Below, piece after piece: positions 26,569 to 35,727 of a stretch of DNA of 64,000 bases; the first letter of the stretch is position 1, and the number at the start of each line of letters is the position of its first letter. The notes beneath the pieces are model-generated. The model was not told where the DNA came from, did not search any database, and worked only from the letters and a program-made list of their open reading frames with translations. The stretch is from Pontibacter burrus. GTDB taxonomy: Bacteria; Bacteroidota; Bacteroidia; Cytophagales; Hymenobacteraceae. The position numbers were made by a program, and so were the translations under genes. The stretch spans positions 1 to 64,000 of the forward strand of contig NZ_JAAGWD010000006.1 of NCBI RefSeq assembly GCF_010686685.1. Reading direction: 5' to 3'.

Positions 26569-26969
26569 ATACTTTGTATAGTTTACAACACAGTGCGGAA
26601 TATACGAATTTACTAATACAACAGATACTTTAGTTACAGTCCACAAAGTCCACGAACAGGCGGGCGCATCCTGCCCCTCGGAACTACCACCACAGAAAAG
26701 CCAAGCAATTATAGTCTCTCAAATCAACTATAAATTAGCTATCGAAGGATATCAGTCTTTGGGTTGAGCGCCTTGTAGATTTCTGGTGGCGTAGCCATTG
26801 CGACGTAGGAGCAAAAGAAATGTACACCGCGCGATGCCCAAAGACGGGGCCCCGCGGCCGTGAGCGCACCAAAGCTGGATTGAAACTTTAGGCTGGTAAA
26901 GCTCCCAGGATAAGAGGAAACTTTAGAACGAACTGCTTGTTTCAAGGTGCAACTATAGTTACCTATAAA

Positions 26970-27115
26970 ACGATAGTCTGAGATAGATTTCTCGCTTTGC
27001 TCGAAATGACAGGAGTTGAAACTATAGGACATATAAGATGTCTCGACTACGCTCGACATGACAAAGAAATAACTTTAGTTTGCGATAGATTTTTCACGAT
27101 GTTTGAAATGACAAT
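26970..27115 (-). repeat. Cluster of three TGTCATTTCGAG-type intergenic repeats
   Basis: AGATTTCTCGCTTTGCTCGAAATGACA-like copies end at about 27012, 27063 (TCTCGACTACGCTCGACATGACA-like) and 27113. A related inverted pair occurs between argC and argD. Such repeats are common in Bacteroidota genomes (recalled). Confidence 0.65.
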
Positions 27116-27160
27116 TAGTAACTATAGTTCTCCCGACTTATAAAAAAATGTACAATTTAT

Positions 27161-27172
27161 GTGCTATAGCAC
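27161..27172. repeat. 12-bp palindrome GTGCTATAGCAC
   Basis: A perfect palindrome with the CTATAG core but different flanks, 58 nt upstream of the phosphatase gene. It could be an operator or just another core copy. Confidence 0.35.
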
Positions 27173-27229
27173 CAACCTCGTACACGTATTTTCAGTTATA
27201 GTGTAGTCTGAACCCGAAACGATCATTAT

Positions 27230-28039
27230 ATGGCGCAGATAAAAGAATTAAGCGGATATCTGGTTAAAGCTGACGAGCGCGGGCCTTTTGATATTATCGG
27301 CGATGTGCATGGTTGCTTTGATGAACTGATAGAGCTGTTACAGAAATTGGGTTATACTATAGAGCATAATAATAGAAACGGCGACTATACCATAGCACAC
27401 CCTGAGCAGCATAAACTGGTTTTTGTAGGAGATCTAGTAGACCGCGGGCCGAAATCGCATGAGGTGCTGAGACTTGTGATGAGCATCCTGGAATCAGGCA
27501 TGGGTTATTGTGTAAGCGGTAACCACGACGACAAACTATATCGCAAACTGATAGGACGCAACGTGCAGGTGCGGCATGGGCTGGAACATACCATGGAGCA
27601 ACTTGGCCAATGCAGCCCAACCTTTGTTGACAAGGTGCGTGATTTTCTGGCAAAGCTGCCTCACCACATTCTGCTCGATGAAGGCCGATTGGTAGTAGCA
27701 CATGCTGGCCTGGCCGAACACCTGCATGGCCGCCACAACCGTACGGTGCGTGACCTCTGCCTGTACGGACCTACTAACGGCGAAACAGACCATCTGGGAT
27801 TGCCCGTCCGCCTGGACTGGGCCGCAAACTATACAGGTCATGCAATTGTTGTTTACGGACATACGCCGGTGTACGAACCTGCCTGGCGCAACAACACCAT
27901 CAACATCGATACAGGTTGTGTTTTTGGCGGAAAGCTCACAGCACTTACTTACCCCGATCATATCCTGACTTCGGTACCGGCTCATCAAACTTATGCCTCG
28001 CCAACCAGGCCGTTTATGGAACACAAGGCCAGCGCCTGA
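27230..28039 (+). CDS. PrpE-like metallophosphoesterase
   Basis: 269 residues of the calcineurin-like phosphoesterase fold. All dimetal motifs are present: DIIGDVHGC, GDLVDRGPKS, SGNHDDK, VVAHAGL and YGHTPV. The sequence resembles bis(5'-nucleosyl)-tetraphosphatase PrpE and the phosphatase module of bacterial Pnkp. With no kinase, ligase or Hen1 neighbour, an Ap4A or phosphoprotein phosphatase role is more likely than RNA repair. It ends exactly where the convergent mrpG gene ends. Confidence 0.85.
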   Translation: MAQIKELSGYLVKADERGPFDIIGDVHGCFDELIELLQKLGYTIEHNNRNGDYTIAHPEQHKLVFVGDLVDRGPKSHEVLRLVMSILESGMGYCVSGNHDDKLYRKLIGRNVQVRHGLEHTMEQLGQCSPTFVDKVRDFLAKLPHHILLDEGRLVVAHAGLAEHLHGRHNRTVRDLCLYGPTNGETDHLGLPVRLDWAANYTGHAIVVYGHTPVYEPAWRNNTINIDTGCVFGGKLTALTYPDHILTSVPAHQTYASPTRPFMEHKASA

Positions 28040-28447
28040 TCAGTCTTTCTTAAATTCGTCGGGCTTATCTTTGGGTTCAAAAGCGTTTTCGCGTTTAAGG
28101 TAATCCTCAAATTCTTTTATGTTGGTGCGGCTCCAGAAAGGTACGCGTAGTTTTACAGCTGTGCGCGAAATTACATGGGCAGCAACCGGCGATGTAAGAA
28201 AAGTAAAGAATAGAATAAGCAAGATCTTAATTGAAACATCTATGTTATTAAAGTAAACACTCAGCCCAATCAGGATAAGGCCCAGGCCCATTGTTGAACC
28301 TTTGGTAACAGCAGACATGCGGGTATAAAAATCGGGGAAGCGGAGCAGGCCAATGGAGGAAAGCAGCAGAAAAACCACACCCAACAGGATGAGTAGCGAA
28401 CTGATCAGTTCATGCGATTTATTTATATTCAATATCAGTGGCTCCAT
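28040..28447 (-). CDS. mrpG: Mrp Na+/H+ antiporter subunit G
   Basis: 135 residues with about three membrane helices (SSLLILLGVVFLLLSSIGLL, GSTMGLGLILIGLSVYF, ILLILFFTFLTSPVAAHVI). The RFPDFYTRMSAVTKGSTMG segment is the MnhG signature. A charged C-terminal tail (about 110-135) is cytosolic. It is the last gene of the mrpA-G operon, four nt after mrpF. Confidence 0.9.
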   Translation of the reverse strand: MEPLILNINKSHELISSLLILLGVVFLLLSSIGLLRFPDFYTRMSAVTKGSTMGLGLILIGLSVYFNNIDVSIKILLILFFTFLTSPVAAHVISRTAVKLRVPFWSRTNIKEFEDYLKRENAFEPKDKPDEFKKD

Positions 28448-28451
28448 AGTT

Positions 28452-28721
28452 TCAGCGGTTAGTTTTTAACAGGTAATACGCAAACGAGATAGAACCCAGA
28501 AATCCGAAGATTGAAAGAATAATGGCAACATCTATAAAGTCCTTGTTGCCGGTGATTTCTGCATACACTGCAATTATACTGATGATATTAGCCACCATCA
28601 CATCAAAAGAAGTTATACGATCGGGCAGGGAGGGGCCTATAAAAAAACGGATAGAAGCCAGGCACAGCGAGAAGGCTAGTGCAGCAATAGCGATATGTAA
28701 TGTTATAGTAAACAAGCTCAT
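28452..28721 (-). CDS. mrpF: Mrp Na+/H+ antiporter subunit F
   Basis: 89 residues, three predicted membrane helices. The GPSLPDRITSFDVM motif is the MnhF signature, with a conserved Asp in the membrane-facing DRI segment. The start overlaps the mrpE stop, fitting a translationally coupled operon. Confidence 0.9.
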   Translation of the reverse strand: MSLFTITLHIAIAALAFSLCLASIRFFIGPSLPDRITSFDVMVANIISIIAVYAEITGNKDFIDVAIILSIFGFLGSISFAYYLLKTNR

Positions 28722-29209
28722 GCCAGTAGTTGTTTTATGCGTTGTTCATATTCGCTCTTGATTTCCTGTTTAAAAGCCTCTATGCCTTCATCCGGAATGT
28801 ACAAGGCGTGCATGTACAGCACCCTGCGGTCTGGGCTGAGATCTATACTTAGCGTGCCTGGTGTAAGCGAGATCATGGTCGAGAGCATCGTGATTTCAAG
28901 ATCAGAGCGTATATCCAGCGGCAGTGCGACCAGGGTGGGCTTCATATTATACCCTGGCGAAAGAATATCAATTGCAACGCGTAGGTTTGCTACTATAAAA
29001 TCTTTGAGAAAGTACAGGAGCAGCGAGAACCCTTTGGGCAGTTTGCGGAAATACCAGCGCTGGTAAAAGTAACTTACCAACCAAAGCAGCATAAGGAACA
29101 GCCCAAATACGATAGTACCATATACCGTAGTAGCTGGCACAGATGTATTGCTGAAAAACAGGTAGCTACCTAAAAAGGAAAGGACGATATGGATTACGAA
29201 CGTTTTCAT
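28718..29209 (-). CDS. mrpE: Mrp Na+/H+ antiporter subunit E
   Basis: 163 residues with two N-terminal membrane helices, then an amphipathic cytosolic domain. LEITMLSTMISLTPGTLSIDLS is the family hallmark (the core SLTPGT). MrpE is unique to Mrp-type antiporters and has no Complex I homologue. It lies one base after mrpD. Confidence 0.9.
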   Translation of the reverse strand: MKTFVIHIVLSFLGSYLFFSNTSVPATTVYGTIVFGLFLMLLWLVSYFYQRWYFRKLPKGFSLLLYFLKDFIVANLRVAIDILSPGYNMKPTLVALPLDIRSDLEITMLSTMISLTPGTLSIDLSPDRRVLYMHALYIPDEGIEAFKQEIKSEYEQRIKQLLA

Positions 29210-29210
29210 A

Positions 29211-30719
29211 TTACCTGTTTAGTACGGCGTTTATGTAAAGATCGGTGTTCAGCACCTGCTCGGCCGCACGGTATGCAAGCCCTATCGCTGCTTCGGCATT
29301 TAAGCCAATGTATAAAATACAAAGTGCCAGGAAAATGATCGGGGCGTACAGTAGCGCTTTAGTCAATCTATCTGCATCAGGTTCAGTCTCGTCTGTTTCG
29401 GGCTGCTTCTTCCAGAAAACCTCGTTCCAGATCTTGGTCATTGAGAATAAGGTAATGATGCTCACGCAAAGCGAGACTCCAACTATAGTATACTGCTCTG
29501 CCTCAAGGCCGGCTTTTACCAGTATGAATTTCGGCCAGAAACCTGAAAGTGGTGGTAGGCCGGCCAGTGCAAGCGCCGATATCAGAAACAGCAGTGCAAG
29601 AAATGGCCGCTGCAAGTACTGGCTACCCAGTTTTTTCAGATCGAAACTGCCTTTTAAACGCCCCACCACACCGCTAACCAGAAACAGGTTGGTTTTTACA
29701 AATACGTTGTGAACAATAAATAAAATGGTGCCCGCAATTGAGAGTGTCGTAAAAATGGCCAGCCCCATTAGCATATAGCCGATCTGGCTCACGATGTGGA
29801 AGGACAGGATCTTACGGAAGTCGTAATGAGCAGCAGCGCCCAGCACCCCGATTACCATGGTAAAGCCTGCTGTGATTGTAAAAAATGCCAGGATCAATTC
29901 CTGCTCTACAACAAAAATGAGCGTAAACAGGCGTATCATCGCATAAATACCCACTTTGGTTAGCAGGCCGCCTATAAAAGAGGAAATGGCGATTGGGGGC
30001 GTATGGTAAGATGCAGGTAGCCAGAAAAACAGCGGGAACAGTGCCGCTTTTATTCCCAGCGAAACTATAAAGAATGTGCTCGCCATCAGGAAAAGGCTTT
30101 TGTTAATGGAGGGCATTCTGACCAGCATAGCAAGTTCGGCCATGTTAAGACTTCCGGTAATACCGTATACCACACCTATACCTGTAAGCAGTAAACCTGA
30201 TGCCAGGATATTTATCGTTACGTACTTAATCGCGCCCTCTAATTGTGGCTTGGTACCACCCAGTGTAATCATTACAAAACAGCAGATCAGCAGTACCTCA
30301 AACCATACAAACAAATTAAACAGATCGCCGGTGAGGCACACGCCGGCTACTCCCATCTGCAGCATAAGTATCAGTGGGTAATAGCCGTAGTCCTGACGTG
30401 GCAAATCGAGCCCCCGTAATGAAAACAGTACAACAGCTGCACCGGTAATACTTGCTGTTACTACCATTAACGCACTGAACAGGTCTGCTACCAGCGTAAT
30501 ACCAAAGGGGGCTGGCCAATTGCCCAGTTGCGTTACAAGTATGCCTTCATGGTTTACGGCGTATAGTAACGCGCCTGAAGCCACTACCATAGCCAGTTGG
30601 ATGACACAGGCTATAGCCATCTGCAGGTTTACCCTGTTCCAGGAGAACAAACAGAAAATGGCCCCATACAGGGGCAGCAGCAACGGCAGTAAAAGCAGCA
30701 GGTGGTGCAGTTGCAGCAT
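29211..30719 (-). CDS. mrpD: Mrp Na+/H+ antiporter subunit D
   Basis: 502 residues and about 14 membrane helices, homologous to the NuoL/M/N proton-pumping subunits of Complex I. Visible signatures are LFVWFEVLLI (conserved Glu of TM5), FLMASTFFIVSLGIKAALFPLFFWLP (key Lys of TM7), SYHTPPIAIS and HNVFVKTNLFLVSG. MrpD and MrpA form the ion-translocating pair. The CTATAG core is rare across this operon. Confidence 0.93.
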   Translation of the reverse strand: MLQLHHLLLLLPLLLPLYGAIFCLFSWNRVNLQMAIACVIQLAMVVASGALLYAVNHEGILVTQLGNWPAPFGITLVADLFSALMVVTASITGAAVVLFSLRGLDLPRQDYGYYPLILMLQMGVAGVCLTGDLFNLFVWFEVLLICCFVMITLGGTKPQLEGAIKYVTINILASGLLLTGIGVVYGITGSLNMAELAMLVRMPSINKSLFLMASTFFIVSLGIKAALFPLFFWLPASYHTPPIAISSFIGGLLTKVGIYAMIRLFTLIFVVEQELILAFFTITAGFTMVIGVLGAAAHYDFRKILSFHIVSQIGYMLMGLAIFTTLSIAGTILFIVHNVFVKTNLFLVSGVVGRLKGSFDLKKLGSQYLQRPFLALLFLISALALAGLPPLSGFWPKFILVKAGLEAEQYTIVGVSLCVSIITLFSMTKIWNEVFWKKQPETDETEPDADRLTKALLYAPIIFLALCILYIGLNAEAAIGLAYRAAEQVLNTDLYINAVLNR

Positions 30720-30722
30720 ATA

Positions 30723-31091
30723 CTATTCTTTCGGGGGAATAATGGTTTTATCAGTATTGTTAAGGTCGTCGAGGTTGTTGGTGCCGAATGCCTGGTACAC
30801 GCGCTTTACAAGCACTATAGCAAAAGCCTGAATCCCGAACCCGATCACGATGGCAGTTAACAGCAACGCCTGTGGTACTGGATCGGCATAAGGTTCGATT
30901 GCAACCTCGCTACCTTGTGGTATGATAGGCGAACCGCCACGCGTAAGTCTGCCTATCGTGAAAATAAAAAGGTTTGTTGCCAGGCCAAACAGGATAATGC
31001 CCAGGATCAGTTTAAAGAAGTGCCTGTGCAGGATCAGGTATAGACCGGTTGCAAACAATAAGCCCGTAATAAAAGGCAATACTATATCCAT
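30723..31091 (-). CDS. mrpC: Mrp Na+/H+ antiporter subunit C
   Basis: 122 residues, three membrane helices, homologous to NuoK of Complex I. GLYLILHRHFFKLILGIILFG and DPVPQALLLTAIVIGFGIQAFA (core DPVPQAL) are the NuoK/MnhC signatures. An insert RLTRGGSPIIPQGSE between helices 2 and 3 is typical of MnhC. Confidence 0.92.
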   Translation of the reverse strand: MDIVLPFITGLLFATGLYLILHRHFFKLILGIILFGLATNLFIFTIGRLTRGGSPIIPQGSEVAIEPYADPVPQALLLTAIVIGFGIQAFAIVLVKRVYQAFGTNNLDDLNNTDKTIIPPKE

Positions 31092-31094
31092 AGA

Positions 31095-31637
31095 TTATTC
31101 TTCTGCCATTACAAAAGTTATTTTAAGCACTATGCCAAACACAAGCAGGTAAACACCTGCGTCAAAAAGGAGCGTTGTGCCGGGTTTGCCAACTATAGGT
31201 ATTTCCAGCCCTGTCCAGATGGCCGTCATATAGGGGTTTCCGGAAAATAAACCGATCAGGCCGCTCGTCGCTGCCAGAAATAAGCCCGTTGCTATTATGT
31301 ATACAGGCCTTATGCGCATAATCCGATGTTCCCATTTCCATTCATCTTCTACTCGCTGGCGATACCTTGAGTTTACACGGGCAATATGGAAACGGTGACG
31401 CGCCCTGCTGTGCAGGTCAGCTACCTTGTCATTTTTAAGGTGCACCCTGAAATAGTTTTTCAGGGTATGCTTGGTACCATAGGTCATTACGTAAAAAATA
31501 AACCCAATAGAACCGATGAGGCCACCAATAAAACCGCCACCGGGATGGTTATGCCCTCTGAATAGAATGTAAACAGAGAAAATCTGAAATACGGGGATCA
31601 GCAGCCTGATTGCTGTGGCTAATATGATCGTTCTCAT
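31095..31637 (-). CDS. mrpB: Mrp Na+/H+ antiporter subunit B
   Basis: 180 residues, about four membrane helices, MnhB domain. The motif GGGFIGGLIGSIGFI near residue 30 and PGTTLLFDAGVYLLVFG near the end are family signatures. A basic, hydrophilic insertion of about 50 residues (YFRVHLKNDKVADLHSRARH onward, roughly 60-110) makes it longer than the ~140 residues usual for MnhB. The start overlaps the mrpA stop by four bases. Confidence 0.9.
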   Translation of the reverse strand: MRTIILATAIRLLIPVFQIFSVYILFRGHNHPGGGFIGGLIGSIGFIFYVMTYGTKHTLKNYFRVHLKNDKVADLHSRARHRFHIARVNSRYRQRVEDEWKWEHRIMRIRPVYIIATGLFLAATSGLIGLFSGNPYMTAIWTGLEIPIVGKPGTTLLFDAGVYLLVFGIVLKITFVMAEE

Positions 31638-33940
31638 GCTTTTTCTTCTTTGTCCATTCGTAGTCTTAGTAACGCAAAAATTCCGATAGCTGCCACCGCC
31701 AGTACGGTCATTTCACCAAGGGTATCAAAAGCCCTGAAGTCTATCAGAATCACGTTTACGATATTTTTGCCTTTACCAAGGAGGTAGGCATTCTGGCCGT
31801 AGTATTCTTTCAGGTTAGATATGAGCGGAAACTGCTTGACCAGCAACAACACGTAGGTCATGGTAGCGCCAAACAATACGGAGATTACGACAAATTTTAT
31901 GCGACGGTGTGCGTGTGTCAGGTATTGGAAGCGAGGCAGTTTATGCAGCACCAGCACAAAAATAACGACAGTAAGAGTTTCTATCAGAAGCTGTGTTGCG
32001 GCAATATCGGGCGCTCCAAACAGGTAATATAGCAGCGATGCTGTGTATCCGATAATGCTCAGCGTGGCAATAGCCGTTAACCTTGATGTTGTTTTAAGCA
32101 GCATATAGATGGCTGGTAAAACAAGGAGTATTAAAAGCCACTCATGAAACAGCACATCCTGCAGCAGGTTGATTTTCTGCTGAAGCTGCAATGTCGGGCT
32201 GTTGTACCAGATCGTGTAAAGGAGCAGGGCAACCTGTGTAAGAATGATAGAGGCGATATACAAACGCAGATACCCGTTCTGTATGGTAGCGGTTAGGTGC
32301 AGTGCCCCGCGTTGCAAACCATTCAGCAATACAAAATATAGTTTGTTCGGGCCATTTGCGTATAGTTTCTGAAGTATAGCAATCGGCTCTCTTTTCTTTT
32401 GTAAGACGCTGTACAGGAAAATACCGGCAAGTATGGTTAGCACACTTAGCCATAGTACAGGTGTAAAGCCGTGCCACAGACTTAACTCAAAATCTATAGT
32501 TTCGCCTAGTGTGGCGGATGCTGCCTGGCCGAGAATTGGTGCTACAAAATGGCCCGGCATAAGTCCGAAAACCAACGCACAGATACCTAATATAAGCGGC
32601 GGATAGGCCATAGTAACCTGCCCCTGATGCTTTAGTTTGGTTGGTTCAGACCGGTTGTGCCAGAATATACGGTAACCCATAATTGTGGCAACGGCTACAT
32701 AAGCCACACTTACCATAAAAGACAGGGCCAGAATTATATAAGATGATGCTGCTTTTGCCTCGTACAAAAGTTCTTTGGCAATAAACCCGATAAAAGGTAG
32801 TACCCCAGCCATAGATAAGGCAGCCAGCATGGCAGCAATACCGGTAAATCGCATCTGTTTATGTAGCCCGTTGAGGAGTGGATATTCGCGGGTGCCAGCA
32901 GCGTGATCGATATTACCTGCTACCATAAACAACCCTCCTTTATAGAGTGCGTGCGCCAGCAGAAAGACTACCATCGACTGTATAGCTGCATCAGTGCCTA
33001 GCCCGATAAGCGAAACCAGCAGGCCAAGCGCGCTGACGGTAGTATAAGCAAGTATTGCCTTCAGGTCTGAATTCTGCAGTGCAAGAAAAGCACCCAATAA
33101 AGCGGTAGTTGTGCCTATCACCAGCAAAGTAAAGTGCCATACATCGGGTCCGCTTAATGCAGGTGATAACCTTGCCAGTAAATATATGCCAGCTTTTACC
33201 ATTGTAGCTGAGTGCAGGTACGCACTAACAGGTGTTGGCGCAGCCATGGCATTAGGCAGCCAGAAATGAAATGGGAACTGAGCAGATTTTGTAAAAGCAC
33301 CAAGCAGAATTAAGATCAGCATGGGCAAGTACAGGCTACTGTGTGTAATCAGATCGTTTCGGGTAAGCAGTTCCGGTATCGTATAACTATCGCCGGCAAT
33401 CCCCAGCAGAACAAAGCCAGCCATTAAGGCCATACCACCAAGACCTGTTACCAGCAACGCTTGTAAAGCCGACTGCCGTGCTGTCTCTTTCTCGTGCGTA
33501 TGGCCAATCAGCAGGTATGAGGTGATACTTGTAAGCTCCCAGCAGATAAAAACCGTAACCAGGTTACCAGCTGTTACCAACCCGAGCATAGCCACCATAA
33601 ACAGCGTAAGGTACATATAAAGCCTGCCCAGTCCGGCGTCATCTTTTAAGTATTGGCTGGCATAATACATAACCAGCGTACCGAACCCGGAAATCAGCAG
33701 TGTAAACAGCAGCGCCAGGCCATCGAGGTAAAAGTAGAGCTGCACACCTAAGCTTGGCACCCAGTTGTAAATTTCAGTGTACACTTCGCCTTTTTGCACA
33801 TCCGGCAGAAACGTGGCAAAATACACGAACAGCACTAAAGGAACACCTGCCTGCACCGCAATGCCATATTTACCCGCCGCACGATGCACAAAAGGCGCTA
33901 TGAAAGCATAAATTAAGCTCGCCAGTATAAAATAGAGCAT
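31634..33940 (-). CDS. mrpA: Mrp Na+/H+ antiporter subunit A
   Basis: 768 residues, about 20 membrane helices. The NuoL-like core carries FICWELTSITSYLLIGH, ALLVTGLGG, FTKSAQFPFHFWLPNAMAAPTPVSAYLHSATMVKAG (key Lys and His; shown in parts as KSAQFPFHFW) and LAHALYKGGLFM. The C-terminal ~150 residues are the extra MrpA-specific part (DUF4040/MBH-like: LFGAPDIAATQLLIE, DFRAFDTLGEMTVL). It is the first gene of the operon and about 165 nt divergent from the usp gene. The complex exchanges cytosolic Na+ for H+, supporting alkali and salt tolerance. Confidence 0.93.
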   Translation of the reverse strand: MLYFILASLIYAFIAPFVHRAAGKYGIAVQAGVPLVLFVYFATFLPDVQKGEVYTEIYNWVPSLGVQLYFYLDGLALLFTLLISGFGTLVMYYASQYLKDDAGLGRLYMYLTLFMVAMLGLVTAGNLVTVFICWELTSITSYLLIGHTHEKETARQSALQALLVTGLGGMALMAGFVLLGIAGDSYTIPELLTRNDLITHSSLYLPMLILILLGAFTKSAQFPFHFWLPNAMAAPTPVSAYLHSATMVKAGIYLLARLSPALSGPDVWHFTLLVIGTTTALLGAFLALQNSDLKAILAYTTVSALGLLVSLIGLGTDAAIQSMVVFLLAHALYKGGLFMVAGNIDHAAGTREYPLLNGLHKQMRFTGIAAMLAALSMAGVLPFIGFIAKELLYEAKAASSYIILALSFMVSVAYVAVATIMGYRIFWHNRSEPTKLKHQGQVTMAYPPLILGICALVFGLMPGHFVAPILGQAASATLGETIDFELSLWHGFTPVLWLSVLTILAGIFLYSVLQKKREPIAILQKLYANGPNKLYFVLLNGLQRGALHLTATIQNGYLRLYIASIILTQVALLLYTIWYNSPTLQLQQKINLLQDVLFHEWLLILLVLPAIYMLLKTTSRLTAIATLSIIGYTASLLYYLFGAPDIAATQLLIETLTVVIFVLVLHKLPRFQYLTHAHRRIKFVVISVLFGATMTYVLLLVKQFPLISNLKEYYGQNAYLLGKGKNIVNVILIDFRAFDTLGEMTVLAVAAIGIFALLRLRMDKEEKA

Positions 33941-34104
33941 GTCGTCAGGAAAATTGTAAATTTTTAGTTGCTAACTGCGTAGGGTACATACAGGTAATAC
34001 ATCATAGCGATTTTTAGGTTACAGTCTGCTATAGTACTTATTTGCCTGAAGGCCCATTGTGGCCTTATCAACTTAGGTTATAACCCTTAAGCACAGACGA
34101 CAAC

Positions 34105-35025
34105 ATGGATACCCTTAATCACATCATTGTGGGGCTCGACTTATCAGAAATGGATGAGACGCTTATCAGTTATACAGCCTTATTATGCGCTAAGCCAGGC
34201 ATAGAGCGTGTAGTTTTTCTGCATGTAAGAAAAGACTCAGATGTGCCCGATGAAGTATTTGAAAGCTTTGGCGGCCGTGGCTCTTCAGAAGATGAAACCA
34301 TACACCAGCACCTCAGCATGCAGGTGTTGCAGCATTTTGCGCAGTTGCCTCATGTGCAAACCGAAGTTGTTATTATGGAAGGCTCTCCGCTGAAGGAACT
34401 GCTACACCTTGCCAAGCAGCACCAGGCAGATCTGTTTATAGTTGGCCGTAAACTGCGGATAAGTGGCAGTGGTATTTTGCCACGAAAGCTGCTTCGGAAT
34501 GGCAGGTTGAGTGTTTTGTTTGTGCCTGAAACCGGTGAGCCGAAACTAGAACATCTTGTAGTGGGCATCGATTACTCCGATTATTCGATGCTGGCACTGG
34601 ACCAGGTCTTACACACAGCTCTGAACCGGCCGGGGCTTAGAATTACATGCCTGCATGTGTACGATGTGCCAACCGGCTATATTACGCTGGGCATAAAGTA
34701 TGAAGACTTTGAAACACGCATGCGTCGTTTTGCAGAAGAGAAATTTGAGCAGGTGTTAACGCGTTTCCCTGAACTACGGGAACGGGCAAGCCTTAAACTA
34801 GTAAAACAGGAGCAGGGAGATGATGTAGCTGGTATTGTACTATTGGAAGCCAAACGGGCCCGCGCCGACATGCTCGTGATAGGAGCGAAAGGTAAATCGG
34901 CGGCGGCCTTGTTTGTGCTGGGGAGCATTACCGAAAAGATACTGAATAAAGATAATGATATCCCCCTGATGGTATTTAAAAAGAAAAATGAAGAGATCGG
35001 TTTTCTGGATGCACTGATTAGCTAA
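34105..35025 (+). CDS. Tandem universal stress protein
   Basis: 306 residues with two UspA domains (about 1-145 and 150-295). The second has a good ATP-binding signature, VIGAKGKSAAALFVLGSIT, with the GxxG...GS pattern; the first is degenerate (VGRKLRISGSGILPRKL). Such tandem Usps bind ATP and respond to stress. It is divergent from mrpA and convergent with the carbonic anhydrase gene, whose 3' end overlaps it by four bases. Placement beside ion and CO2 homeostasis genes suggests, but does not prove, a shared stress role. Confidence 0.9.
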   Translation: MDTLNHIIVGLDLSEMDETLISYTALLCAKPGIERVVFLHVRKDSDVPDEVFESFGGRGSSEDETIHQHLSMQVLQHFAQLPHVQTEVVIMEGSPLKELLHLAKQHQADLFIVGRKLRISGSGILPRKLLRNGRLSVLFVPETGEPKLEHLVVGIDYSDYSMLALDQVLHTALNRPGLRITCLHVYDVPTGYITLGIKYEDFETRMRRFAEEKFEQVLTRFPELRERASLKLVKQEQGDDVAGIVLLEAKRARADMLVIGAKGKSAAALFVLGSITEKILNKDNDIPLMVFKKKNEEIGFLDALIS

Positions 35026-35648
35026 GGCATAATACCTATAGTTTGCCAATCTGCAACAGGTAACTCCAGTTCTTTTACCAATCCCTGTCCTATATCTAAT
35101 ACCCAGCCATGCACGGTTGGGAATTTTACTGTTTTATAGGCCCTGTGCATTACCGATGTAGAGCAGATGTTTTTTACCTGCGCAATCACATTCAGCTCTG
35201 CCAGTTTATTCAGGCGTTCCTGGTCGTTTGGCAGGGCATCAATTTCCTGACGGTTTTGGATGTAAATATCACGGATAGGGCTTATCCAGTTCTCAACTAC
35301 TCCACTTGCTGTGCCTCTGTAGGCAGCTTCTACGCCACCGCAGCAATAGTGGCCGCAAACTATAATATGCTGCACATCCAGCGCTTCTACGGCATATTCC
35401 AGCACTGCTAGCAGGTTCATATCTGTTAGCGAAACCTGGTTGGCTACATTACGGTGTATAAACAGTTCGCCTGGTTCGGTTTGGGTAAAACTCGAGATAG
35501 GCATTCTGCTGTCGGAGCAGCCAATGTACAGGAACGGAGGCTTCTGGCCCTGGGCTAGCTGTTTAAAGTACTCCGGTGTTTTAGCAAGCTTCTCGGTTAC
35601 CCAGTTGCGGTTGTTCTTTATCAGGTCGTTATAAGCGTGGTAATGCAT
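35022..35648 (-). CDS. can: Beta-class carbonic anhydrase
   Basis: 208 residues. Reversibly hydrates CO2 to bicarbonate in the cytosol. Zn ligands and the Asp-Arg dyad are visible: IGCSDSRMP (Cys, Asp, Arg) and IIVCGHYCCGGVEAA (His, Cys). NLLAVLEYAVEAL is typical of the family. Close to the Mrp operon, it could support pH homeostasis; this link is inference. Confidence 0.94.
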   Translation of the reverse strand: MHYHAYNDLIKNNRNWVTEKLAKTPEYFKQLAQGQKPPFLYIGCSDSRMPISSFTQTEPGELFIHRNVANQVSLTDMNLLAVLEYAVEALDVQHIIVCGHYCCGGVEAAYRGTASGVVENWISPIRDIYIQNRQEIDALPNDQERLNKLAELNVIAQVKNICSTSVMHRAYKTVKFPTVHGWVLDIGQGLVKELELPVADWQTIGIMP

Positions 35649-35727
35649 AGTGTGTCCTTAAGTTTACTGCAAGTATAGCAGGGAAGCGGCAATTTTTTTT
35701 ATAAAAGTAGCTGCTGAACTTAAAAAA

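Larger units (their letters stand above)
26569..27229. other. Repeat-rich intergenic region
   Basis: About 660 nt with no convincing gene. It holds a GC-rich block (26750-26900), several TGTCATTTCGA-type repeats (26970-27115), two exact AACTATAGTT copies (26951-26960 and 27120-27129) and the palindrome GTGCTATAGCAC (27161-27172). A minus-strand ORF here (26739-27059) appears to be a translation of repeats. Confidence 0.6.

Noticed and set aside
26569..26646. 26-codon N-terminal extension of the M20 amidohydrolase
   Set aside because: Composition is unlike the protein and overlaps promoter-like DNA; the conserved part begins at MPLPALTDL.
26739..27059. Minus-strand ORF of 106 codons
   Set aside because: It runs through intergenic repeats (CHFEQSEKS arises from a TGTCATTTCGAG-type repeat) and has no coherent domain, so I treat it as spurious.
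27230..28039. Pnkp/Hen1 RNA repair system
   Set aside because: Only the phosphatase-like part is present; no kinase, ligase or methyltransferase gene is adjacent.
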